From: Desulfosporosinus sp. I2
Lineage (GTDB): Bacteria; Bacillota; Desulfitobacteriia; Desulfitobacteriales; Desulfitobacteriaceae
Assembly (NCBI RefSeq): GCF_000960765.1
Contig: NZ_JYNH01000021.1
Span: 1 to 45,211 of the forward strand
Reading direction: 5' to 3'
Length of the DNA: 45,211 nt
This document shows, piece by piece, positions 33,737 to 41,319 of the stretch; the stretch's first letter is position 1; every line of letters starts with the position of its first letter. A model generated the notes under the pieces. The model did no database searches. It was not told the DNA's origin and saw only the letters and a list, made by a program, of their open reading frames with translations. The position numbers were made by a program, and so were the translations under genes.

Positions 33737-35215
33737 ATGAGAACAAGAGCCCAGTATATCGAAAGATTAGGCAAGATGAACCGCAACCTGTACTCTAATG
33801 GGCAGATGATTGATAGGCTTGATGAACGTCAAGAAGGTGCGATTAATGTCATGAGTCTAACGTTTGATGCAGCTTGGGATCCAGCCAGTAAGGATCTTTG
33901 TACCGCAAAATCACACCTCACGGGTAAGACAATTAACCGCTTTAATCATATTCACCAAAGCGTACAAGATTTGCATAAAAAGCAAGATATGACCCGCTTC
34001 ATGTGTAACAAAGTCGGGCAGTGTATCCAACGTTGCATGGGTATTGATGCTGCCAACGCTATTAACGCGGTTTCCTACGAGGCTCAGAAGTCTCCCAAAG
34101 CCAAAACAACCTATCATAAGAACTGGCTAAAATGGTTGGAGCGCTTTCAGAATGAAGACCTAGTTGCTAGTTGTGCACAAACTGACGTTAAGGGTGAACG
34201 TTTGAAACGTCCAGCCGAACAGACTGACCCAGATATGTATGTGCATGTGGTAGAGGAACGAAGTGATGGGATTATTGTTCGCGGGTGTAAGGTCCATATT
34301 TCTGAAGCCTCAATCTCTGACGAGATCCTGGTAGTACCGAATCGAGCCCTTCAGAAGGGTGAAGAAGCTTATGCCGTGGCTTTTGCAATTCCTTCGGATT
34401 ATGAAGGAATTAAGCAAGTAGTCCATTTCCATAATTATCGAAAGCGCGATACGTATGATCGAGGTATCGAATACGGCTACACGGATTCATATATTTTCTT
34501 TGACGACTGTTTTGTACCTTGGGAACGCGTATTCTTATGCGGGGAAGTCCAACATGGTGGCTTGGCAGCGTTGCTATTTGCCCTGTTTCATCGTCATTCT
34601 TATTCTGGTTGTAAACCAGCAATGCTGGACTATGTTATTGGGATGGGCGCTCTAGCAGCAGAAATTAATGGTATTGAAAAAACTCCTCATGTCCGCGAGT
34701 TGTTATCGAAGTTGATCATGACGGGCGAATTGGGATATGCTGCAGGCTACACAGCGTCCGCTCTCGCTAAACCTGAAGTCTATATGCCTGGACTGGGGCT
34801 CGTGCCGTATGGCCCAGGTAGTTATATTCCTAATTCCATCTATGCCAATGTCGGAAGGTGTCTGACGGGTGAGGCTGTCTTCCATGAACAAGAAATTTTA
34901 TGTAACATTGCAGGAGGTATGCCTGCCACCTTCCCTTATGAAAATGACCTGACTAACCCTGAAACAAAACATTTGCTTGAAAAGTATCTTAATCGCAATC
35001 CGAAGATTCCCATTGAAGAACAAATTAAGTTCTGGATGAACTTTATTGATTTTGGTCTTTCTGGGTCTGCGGGGTCCACTTTATATGGCGCTTATCATGG
35101 CGGGGGCTCACCAATCATGGAACAGATCGCGATCACTTCCCAGTATGACATGGAGTCGAAGAAGGATATTGTTCGAGCTATTGCAGGAATGAAACCCAGA
35201 GTGAAGAAAAAATAA
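33737..35215 (+). CDS. abfD: 4-hydroxybutyryl-CoA dehydratase / vinylacetyl-CoA isomerase
   Basis: 492 residues from ATG 33737 (AGGAG 7 nt upstream; an ATG two codons earlier is too close). FAD and 4Fe-4S enzyme of the HpaB fold that dehydrates 4-hydroxybutyryl-CoA to crotonyl-CoA. Cluster ligands C99, C103, H292 and C299 of the Clostridium aminobutyricum enzyme correspond to C96 and C100 (CIQRC) and H285 and C292 (HRHSYSGC), with identical spacings. Known role: aminobutyrate/succinate fermentation. Here it is first gene of a sigma-54-controlled pair with an acyl-CoA dehydrogenase; CoA transferase and 4-hydroxybutyrate dehydrogenase are not in the window. Confidence 0.93.
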   Translation: MRTRAQYIERLGKMNRNLYSNGQMIDRLDERQEGAINVMSLTFDAAWDPASKDLCTAKSHLTGKTINRFNHIHQSVQDLHKKQDMTRFMCNKVGQCIQRCMGIDAANAINAVSYEAQKSPKAKTTYHKNWLKWLERFQNEDLVASCAQTDVKGERLKRPAEQTDPDMYVHVVEERSDGIIVRGCKVHISEASISDEILVVPNRALQKGEEAYAVAFAIPSDYEGIKQVVHFHNYRKRDTYDRGIEYGYTDSYIFFDDCFVPWERVFLCGEVQHGGLAALLFALFHRHSYSGCKPAMLDYVIGMGALAAEINGIEKTPHVRELLSKLIMTGELGYAAGYTASALAKPEVYMPGLGLVPYGPGSYIPNSIYANVGRCLTGEAVFHEQEILCNIAGGMPATFPYENDLTNPETKHLLEKYLNRNPKIPIEEQIKFWMNFIDFGLSGSAGSTLYGAYHGGGSPIMEQIAITSQYDMESKKDIVRAIAGMKPRVKKK

Positions 35216-35242
35216 GAGGTTGCAAATTAAGGAGGAATCGTG

Positions 35243-37057
35243 ATGGCTAGCAAATTCATGTATAGTAATCGGGATCATAAGTTCATTATTAAAGAATGGC
35301 TGGATGGGAAGAAAATATTAGAGCTAAAACGTTTTCAAGAGTACCTTAGTCTAGAAGACGTGGATGGAATACTTGACCAATCCTTAAAAATGAGCAGAGA
35401 AGTTGTTGCCCCTACTAATGATGATGGGGATACCATCGGGGCGGTTTTCAAGGATGGGAAAGTAACAGTTCCCCCTTCCTTCCATAAAGCCTTTAAATTT
35501 ATTCAAGAAAATGGGTGGGGTGCCAGTAACAGTGACGTCGAAGGAGAAGGTGCGCTTCCCGAGATTCTGAATCAAGCGGTTCGTGAGTTCATTATTGGGG
35601 CAAATCCCTCAATATCTCCCTACGTTGGATTAAGCGGTGGCATAGCGTCTGTGATCAAGGCGTTTGGCTCACCCGAACAGATCTCCCTCTACACTCCGAA
35701 AATGTTTGAGGGCGTTTGGGAAGGGACTATGTGTCTTACGGAACCCGGAGGCGGCTCCGATGTAGGGGATATGACGACTAAGGCTTACCCTACAGAGAAC
35801 CCCTTAATTTACAAGGTTAAGGGGACAAAATGCTTTATTACCGGAGGGGATCATGATCTTACGGAAAATATTATTCATTTAGTGCTCGCCCGTGTCGATG
35901 GAGCGGCTCCCGGCACTAAAGGATTGTCACTATTTATAGTACCAAAAGTCTGGGTCAATGAAGAGGGGAAACTTGAAGAATTCAACGATGTTTCAACCGT
36001 TGGCATAGAACATAAAATGGGTCTCAAGGGTTCGTCCACGGCTGTGCTTAGCTTTGGGGAAGAAGGTCAATGTCGGGGTATTCTGTTAGGGAGCCCACCG
36101 GATGAAAAAGGGTTTGGGCAGGGGATAGCTCAAATGTTTCGCATGATTAATGGCTCCCGGTTGGACACTGGGCATAGTGCTTTAGCTGTGGCGACTGTTG
36201 CCTATAACAATGCAGTCGCTTATGCCAAGGAACGAATACAGGGTCGACCGATTCACAATCCTAAAGCAGGTAGAGTTCCTATTATCCAACATGAAGATGT
36301 ACGTCGGATGTTGCTCACGCAAAAGGCCACCCTGGAAGCAATGCGAGCTATGATTTTTAAGGGCTATTACTATTTGGATTTAATCGAATTCGGAGATGAT
36401 CCTGAAGATGTTAATGCAGCAAAACGTTCCATTGAAGTCATCACTCCTTTAATCAAGGCGTATTGTTCTGACCAAGGGTGGTTAATGATTACAGAAGCAA
36501 TTCAAGTCTTCGCAGGCTACGGGTTTACAGAGGAATACCCAGTGGCTCGTCAAGCTAGGGACGTTAAGATTTACTCCATCTGGGAAGGTACTAATTTCAT
36601 TCAGTCCATGGATCTAGTCGGTCGTAAGTGGAGTCTGGATAAAGGCAATATCTTCAAAGAATGGCTGATGGAGATGGCGACTTTCGTCCAAGGAAACCAG
36701 AATCATAAACTCTTTGCTCGTGAATTCGCGATACTTGGCAAAGCATTATTGGCTTATCAAGAACTTATAGGTATCGTCTTAACTTACTTTAAGGAAAATA
36801 TTAGACTGGTTCCGTTATATAGTACGAGAATCTTGCGGATTACTGCCGAACTCTATGGCGGTTGCTTGCTGATGCAACAGGCCTTAGTGGCCCAAGAAAA
36901 ACTGGACCAAGGGGATACAGACAAAGCTTTTTATACCGGGAAATTATTGAGTGCCAAATTTTATGTACTTAATATTGTTCCGGATGTGGCGGCGACTGTT
37001 CGGATTATTAAAGAGGCTGATACCTCGGCCATCGATATGCCTGAAGAGGCTTTCTAA
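35243..37057 (+). CDS. acyl-CoA dehydrogenase, ~600-residue class
   Basis: 604 residues from ATG 35243 (AAGGAGG upstream). FAD acyl-CoA dehydrogenase with CLTEPGGGSDVGDMTTKA, GTKCFITGGDHD, KMGLKGSSTAVLSF and the catalytic Glu in SIWEGTNFIQ, plus the C-terminal extension domain of the long class. It differs clearly from FadE at 27765. Its place 27 nt after abfD and under the same sigma-54 promoter suggests it acts on the C4-CoA stream (crotonyl/butyryl-CoA) or on a related unsaturated acyl-CoA; the direction, oxidation or reduction, is not known. Confidence 0.9.
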   Translation: MASKFMYSNRDHKFIIKEWLDGKKILELKRFQEYLSLEDVDGILDQSLKMSREVVAPTNDDGDTIGAVFKDGKVTVPPSFHKAFKFIQENGWGASNSDVEGEGALPEILNQAVREFIIGANPSISPYVGLSGGIASVIKAFGSPEQISLYTPKMFEGVWEGTMCLTEPGGGSDVGDMTTKAYPTENPLIYKVKGTKCFITGGDHDLTENIIHLVLARVDGAAPGTKGLSLFIVPKVWVNEEGKLEEFNDVSTVGIEHKMGLKGSSTAVLSFGEEGQCRGILLGSPPDEKGFGQGIAQMFRMINGSRLDTGHSALAVATVAYNNAVAYAKERIQGRPIHNPKAGRVPIIQHEDVRRMLLTQKATLEAMRAMIFKGYYYLDLIEFGDDPEDVNAAKRSIEVITPLIKAYCSDQGWLMITEAIQVFAGYGFTEEYPVARQARDVKIYSIWEGTNFIQSMDLVGRKWSLDKGNIFKEWLMEMATFVQGNQNHKLFAREFAILGKALLAYQELIGIVLTYFKENIRLVPLYSTRILRITAELYGGCLLMQQALVAQEKLDQGDTDKAFYTGKLLSAKFYVLNIVPDVAATVRIIKEADTSAIDMPEEAF

Positions 37058-37139
37058 CATGCTCAATAATGATCTGTTTGATACGAATAGATTTTAAATT
37101 ATTGTAAACAATATAAAGCAAATAAGGAGGTGCTTTGTA

Positions 37140-37622
37140 TTGCAACTACAATTATCGCAAAAAGAAAAATCGTTGCTAATGGATCAGAAAACTCATGAGG
37201 AAACTTGCGTGGATAAATATGCAAAATATGCTAACCAGGCACAAGATAGCCAATTAAAACAACTATTTAAGACTCATGCTGCTCATGAGCAAGAACATCT
37301 AAATACTATTAATCAAATTTTAAACGGTCAGGTACCCAACGTAGGCGGTCAACAAAACCGGGGTCAACAACAAAGGACAAATGGAACACAAGCCTCAATG
37401 ACCTCTTCGGTTCAAGGTAATTATAATCAAGAGGATGCTAAACTCTGTAAAGACATGTTAATGACTGAAAAGTATGTGTCAGGGGCCTATGACACAGCCA
37501 TCTTTGAGTTTAGGGATAGTAATATCCGTCAAGTTTTAAATCATATTCAAAAGGAAGAGCAGCAACACGGGGAAGATATATTCCAATATATGCAAAGTCA
37601 GGGGATGTATCAAGTACAATAG
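37140..37622 (+). CDS. spore coat protein, CotF family
   Basis: 160 residues from TTG 37140 behind AAGGAGG. Ferritin-like helical CotF domain in two halves (about 1-65 and 95-155; EETCVDKYAKYANQAQD and CKDMLMTEKYVSGAYDTAIFEF) separated by a Gln/Asn/Gly-rich spacer (68-93). Coat-F proteins are deposited on the spore or expressed in late sporulation. Monocistronic, terminator behind. The short IR TTGT-aa-ACAA lies just upstream. Confidence 0.85.
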   Translation: MQLQLSQKEKSLLMDQKTHEETCVDKYAKYANQAQDSQLKQLFKTHAAHEQEHLNTINQILNGQVPNVGGQQNRGQQQRTNGTQASMTSSVQGNYNQEDAKLCKDMLMTEKYVSGAYDTAIFEFRDSNIRQVLNHIQKEEQQHGEDIFQYMQSQGMYQVQ

Positions 37623-37643
37623 TTAAACTTACATGTTAAAGTT

Positions 37644-37675
37644 AGAACTGTTTCTCTAGAGGGGAACAGTTCTTT
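37644..37675 (+). terminator. terminator after the CotF-type gene
   Basis: AGAACTGTT.../...AACAGTTCT stem (37644-37673) followed by TTTT. Confidence 0.75.
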
Positions 37676-37790
37676 TTATAATCTTGACGTGAAATTCACA
37701 ATTTACTCACCTATTCAACTTTTAATACCAGTATACTAAAGATAATATAGAATAAACGAACTAAATGGGCATGAAGAGAGGATGTTTAAG

Positions 37791-37973
37791 ATGCTTGGTT
37801 TTCTAATAGTATTGCTCTGTATCGTTACATATTTTTATTACAAACAAAATGGTTACTGTCTTCATCCTTCAAAGGGTTCTTACCGGGATGCACTTGAAAT
37901 AGTTCGAGGCCGCTATGCCCGGGGGGAAATTAGTAGTGAAGAATTCAATGAACGTATTAAGGCCTTAGAATAA
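37791..37973 (+). CDS. small SHOCT-domain membrane protein
   Basis: About 60 residues; ATG 37791 is preferred to ATG 37782, which lies on the ribosome site (AGAGAGG). One transmembrane helix at the N-terminus and a SHOCT motif at the C-terminus (ALEIVRGRYARGEISSEEFNERIKAL). The SHOCT motif is a short oligomerisation-type helix hairpin found in many small proteins; role unknown. It is followed 13 nt later by a second SHOCT gene. Confidence 0.75.
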   Translation: MLGFLIVLLCIVTYFYYKQNGYCLHPSKGSYRDALEIVRGRYARGEISSEEFNERIKALE

Positions 37974-37986
37974 GGGAGAATAAAAA

Positions 37987-38265
37987 ATGATTCGAGGAAG
38001 CGGACAGGTAATGCGTGGATTTGACCATGGGTTTATGGTCTATGGACAAAACGGATGGATGGGGTGGTTACCCATTGGTTTTCACTTGTTTTTCTGTGTG
38101 GCCATCATTGTGCTTGCAGTTATTTTTATGCGACGTCATGCTTCAAAGGTTCGAGCGTATCGAAAACTAAATGATCCTGCTTTATTGATTCTGCGGGAAC
38201 GATATGCCCATGGAGAACTTGAAACTGAAGAATTCATACGTCGAAAAAATGATCTAAAAATTTGA
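37987..38265 (+). CDS. SHOCT-domain membrane protein
   Basis: 92 residues from ATG 37987 (AAGGGAG upstream). Gly-rich N-terminus, one transmembrane helix (about 33-53, HLFFCVAIIVLAVIFM) and the C-terminal SHOCT motif LILRERYAHGELETEEFIRRKNDL. Forms a pair with the preceding gene, ended by a terminator. Function unknown. Confidence 0.8.
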   Translation: MIRGSGQVMRGFDHGFMVYGQNGWMGWLPIGFHLFFCVAIIVLAVIFMRRHASKVRAYRKLNDPALLILRERYAHGELETEEFIRRKNDLKI

Positions 38266-38288
38266 GGGATTCATAAATGTAAAGTTTG

Positions 38289-38320
38289 GCGCGACCTTTT
38301 GATATTCAAGGTCGCGCTTT
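38289..38320 (+). terminator. terminator after the SHOCT genes
   Basis: GCGCGACCTT (38289-38298) with AAGGTCGCGC (38308-38317), then TTTT. Confidence 0.8.
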
Positions 38321-38371
38321 TAGTTTGCTCAAATTATTGTTGAATCAAGATAAGGACAATAAATATTTATG

Positions 38372-38400
38372 TTGATGATAGAGTGATTCTCGTCTATGAT
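38372..38400 (+). promoter_or_regulatory. promoter of hutP-hutH
   Basis: TTGATG (38372-38377), exactly 17 bp, TATGAT (38395-38400); start of transcription expected near 38407, 80 nt before hutP. Confidence 0.55.
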
Positions 38401-38488
38401 ATAGATAGGGTCAGCTATAGATGCTAGAGAGAAATGCTCCAGAAGCTGGCATAGGTAGATTACGTCACGTATGAACCAGGGGGTCATT

Positions 38489-38929
38489 ATGATACATTGT
38501 TCATCCTTAGGAAAAACGGCTTTGTTAATCGCTATGGCTGAGGGAAAAGAAACTGAAGACTTTGTGTTAAGTGCTAAAGAAAAGGGTTTTGAGGTTGTAA
38601 CGGGCAAAGTGGGTTCTATGGATGTCCAAAAGATCATTGCGGCCGTGGAAACAGCAGCTAAACGTGGAGGGCTTACAGATGATAGCTATCGCTCTCAGCA
38701 TGCGTTATATCACGCAATTCTTGACGCTCTGCAAGGGCTGGGACGTGGGCCCTTACAACTCGGAAATATTCTGCGTACGGTTGGACTCCGCTTTGCAGTG
38801 GTTAAAGGCCCACGCACGATGGAAGAGTTCGATGATCTTTGGATTGCAGTCAGCATGTATGGTATGATTGGAGCACCCATTAAAGGGCATGAACATGAGG
38901 TATGTGGATTAGGGGTCAATCATTTATAA
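38489..38929 (+). CDS. hutP: hut operon antitermination protein HutP
   Basis: 146 residues from ATG 38489 (AGGGGG upstream; six codons more are open). RNA-binding antiterminator that needs histidine and Mg2+. Family core is intact: GKVGSMDVQKIIAAVETAAKRGG, HALYHAI with the two His ligands, LRTVGLRFAVVKGP, and IGAPIKGHEHE close to the C-terminal GLGVNH. It binds leader RNA of hutH and lets transcription through the terminator at 39017-39062. Confidence 0.95.
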   Translation: MIHCSSLGKTALLIAMAEGKETEDFVLSAKEKGFEVVTGKVGSMDVQKIIAAVETAAKRGGLTDDSYRSQHALYHAILDALQGLGRGPLQLGNILRTVGLRFAVVKGPRTMEEFDDLWIAVSMYGMIGAPIKGHEHEVCGLGVNHL

Positions 38930-39000
38930 TTGACCAACAACGTATGAGATATCGGGTAAGAATGAATTTAATTCGTTTGCAATAAAATAAGGAATGCTCA

Positions 39001-39062
39001 TAGATATTAGTTATTAGAGGGCTAAGCTGTAAACAATCGTTTATGGCTTAAGCCTCTTTTTA
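39001..39062 (+). promoter_or_regulatory. HutP-binding triplets and regulated terminator
   Basis: TAG-atat-TAG-ttat-TAG at 39001-39017: three triplets at 4-nt spacing, the arrangement HutP recognises. Directly after comes a stem GAGGGCTAAGCTGTAAAC (39017-39034) pairing imperfectly with the strand up to 39056 and a TTTTT tail. This is the conditional terminator before hutH. Confidence 0.8.
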
Positions 39063-39089
39063 ATTGCTTTATTCGAGGAGGAGTCAAAC

Positions 39090-40658
39090 ATGAGCGTAGT
39101 TTTAGCTGAAAAAACTAAGGTTATTTTAGATGGAGAAACACTCTCGTTGGAGCAAGTAGTTGCTGTAGCACGGTACGGTGCCAAGGCGAGCTTACACCCG
39201 ATTGCTAAGGAAAAAGTCCTTAAATCCAGAATGTTTGTGGATCAATTAATAGAAGGAAATAAAACGGTTTATGGAATTACAACAGGCTTTGGTATGTTTA
39301 GCGATGTCTTGATTTCCAAAGAAGATGCTAAGAAATTGCAACGCAACCTGATTATGAGTCATTCAACCGGCGTAGGAGATCCACTAGCTCCCGAAGTCGT
39401 GAGAGCTATCATGCTTCTGAGAGCTAATGCTTTAGCCAAAGGATTTTCCGGCATACGACTTACCACTCTTGAAACGTTACTGAACGTGCTAAATGCGGAG
39501 ATCATTCCAGTTGTGCCGGAGAAAGGGTCCCTTGGAGCGAGTGGAGATTTGGCTCCGTTATCCCATATGGTCTTGGTTTTGCTCGGGGAAGGGGAAGCAT
39601 TTTATCGAGGACGGCGAATGAGTGGACAAGAGGCTTTAGCTTTAGCGGGGATAGAACCTGTGGTTCTGGAAGGGAAAGAGGGGCTAGCCCTTATTAACGG
39701 AACTCAAGTAATGACGGCAATTGGAGCTTTGGCGGTTTGGGATGCTGAAATTCTATGGGAGTCTGCCAATATTACCGCCGCTCTAACCATAGAGGCTCTC
39801 GAAGGTATACTTGATGCCTTTGATCCGAAAATCCATGCTGTTCGTCCTCATAAGGGTCAAGGGGATGTAGCGGAAAAAATCCGCTCGCTCACCGCTGGGA
39901 GTACGTTTATTGCAGGAGAGCATCGGCCCAGAGTTCAGGATGCATATGCACTTCGATGTGTAGCTCAAGTGCATGGTCCGTCTGGGGATGCCGTAGCTTA
40001 TGTGAAAAAAGTCGTTGAAACGGAAATGAATTCGGTCACTGATAATCCGTTAATCTTTCCCGAGGAAAACGAGGTTCTCTCAGGCGGAAATTTCCACGGG
40101 CAACCCGTTGCTCTAGCCATGGATTTTCTGGGAATTGCTATCGCTGAGCTTGCGAATATTGCTGAACGGCGATTAGAACGCTTAGTGAATCCAAACTTAA
40201 GTGGACTGCCCGCTTTTTTAACTCCTGATGGAGGCTTGAACTCAGGGTTTATGATCGTGCAGTATTCCGCAGCCTCTCTTGTATCAGAAAATAAGATTTT
40301 GGCTCATCCAGCCAGTGTGGATTCGATCCCCTCGTCTGCCAACCAAGAGGACCATGTGAGTATGGGTACGATTGCCGCCCGTAAAGCTCGCAGCATTATT
40401 GAAAACACCGCTCAAGTATTGGGGATGGAACTGTTGGCTGCATGTCAAGGGGTTGATTTAAGAAATGGGAAAGAGGAGCTTCAACTCGGTAAAGGGAGCG
40501 AAAGTGCTTATAGGCTTGTTCGTTCCAAGGTAGGTATGCTAAAAGAGGATCGCGTGATGTATCCAGATATTGCGGTTGCTAAAGACTTAGTTTCTTCTGG
40601 GAAGCTTGTTAATCAAGTTCGACTGAAACTAGCAAATGAAACTAGCAAAGGTAAGTAG
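39090..40658 (+). CDS. hutH: histidine ammonia-lyase
   Basis: 522 residues. Deaminates L-histidine to urocanate. The Ala-Ser-Gly triad that cyclises into the MIO cofactor is seen in KGSLGASGDLAPLSHM; also GITTGFGMFSD near residue 60, SVTDNPLIF and NQEDHVSMGT. ATG 39090 follows GAGGAGG. Behind hutP and its antitermination site, as in Bacillus, but no hutU, hutI or hutG follows in the window; those steps must lie elsewhere or be absent. Confidence 0.96.
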   Translation: MSVVLAEKTKVILDGETLSLEQVVAVARYGAKASLHPIAKEKVLKSRMFVDQLIEGNKTVYGITTGFGMFSDVLISKEDAKKLQRNLIMSHSTGVGDPLAPEVVRAIMLLRANALAKGFSGIRLTTLETLLNVLNAEIIPVVPEKGSLGASGDLAPLSHMVLVLLGEGEAFYRGRRMSGQEALALAGIEPVVLEGKEGLALINGTQVMTAIGALAVWDAEILWESANITAALTIEALEGILDAFDPKIHAVRPHKGQGDVAEKIRSLTAGSTFIAGEHRPRVQDAYALRCVAQVHGPSGDAVAYVKKVVETEMNSVTDNPLIFPEENEVLSGGNFHGQPVALAMDFLGIAIAELANIAERRLERLVNPNLSGLPAFLTPDGGLNSGFMIVQYSAASLVSENKILAHPASVDSIPSSANQEDHVSMGTIAARKARSIIENTAQVLGMELLAACQGVDLRNGKEELQLGKGSESAYRLVRSKVGMLKEDRVMYPDIAVAKDLVSSGKLVNQVRLKLANETSKGK

Positions 40659-40809
40659 AAAAGATACGTAGAAAAGGTAACTAGCAAAGGTAGTTTAGAA
40701 GAGGAAAATTGGGTTATACCGTAAAGAACTGGAAAAGATCCTAAAGTAATAGAAGACGTGATTTAAACGTGTAAAGATAATTTGAATGGATACAATAAGA
40801 AAACGGTGA

Positions 40810-40847
40810 GCAAAAAGATTCATGTTGTAAGGCATGAATCTTTTTGC
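40810..40847. terminator. terminator between hutH and csoR
   Basis: Perfect 15-bp stem GCAAAAAGATTCATG (40810-40824) with CATGAATCTTTTTGC (40833-40847). The preceding 40659-40809 contains only two copies of AACTAGCAAAGGTA-like sequence near the hutH end (about 40635 and 40679) and no gene. Confidence 0.75.
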
Positions 40848-40865
40848 ATTGTGGATATATAATTA

Positions 40866-40895
40866 TTGACATATAGTATAGGGGGGTATACTATA
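40866..40895 (+). promoter_or_regulatory. csoR-copA promoter with CsoR operator
   Basis: TTGACA (40866-40871) and TACTAT (40889-40894), 17-bp spacer. Between and over them a perfect palindrome TATAGTATA-G6-TATACTATA (40872-40895), the GTAT/ATAC-flanked G-tract type used by CsoR. Copper would release the repressor. Confidence 0.8.
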
Positions 40896-40913
40896 TTAAA
40901 TAGAGGTGATAGT

Positions 40914-41261
40914 ATGGAATCGGATGAAAAGCAGGTTCAAACTTGTTCGGTATGTCAAGGAGAAGGGAAGATTCAAGGAGACCGCATGAGTCCTCATGAC
41001 GATAAGACGATTAGAGATCTTGTCAATCGTATGAATCGTATAGAAGGCCAAATTCGAGGGATCAAAGGAATGATCGAACGGCACGTGTATTGTGATGATG
41101 TATTAAATCAGATATCTTCGGCTCAATCCGCTTTAGATGGGGCCTCACGCTTGCTTTTAGAGAAACATATGAAATCTTGCGTCAAAGAGCAACTTCAGGC
41201 TGGAGATGAACTGGTAATCGATGAGGTCCTTAAGACTATCTTTCGCATGATTCGAAAGTGA
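40914..41261 (+). CDS. csoR: copper-sensing transcriptional repressor CsoR
   Basis: 115 residues from ATG 40914 (GAGGTGA upstream). All-helical DUF156 family; Cu(I) ligands Cys60, His85 and Cys89 keep the 25- and 4-residue spacing of B. subtilis Cys45/His70/Cys74. Odd: an N-terminal extension with CSVCQGEGK (CxxC), which is not part of the normal copper site. Starts the copper operon under its own operator; copA follows after 58 nt. Confidence 0.92.
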   Translation: MESDEKQVQTCSVCQGEGKIQGDRMSPHDDKTIRDLVNRMNRIEGQIRGIKGMIERHVYCDDVLNQISSAQSALDGASRLLLEKHMKSCVKEQLQAGDELVIDEVLKTIFRMIRK

Positions 41262-41319
41262 CGTTATGATGTGAACTCTTCAATAAAAATTATGTAGCCT
41301 CGATTAGGAGCGATAAAGT

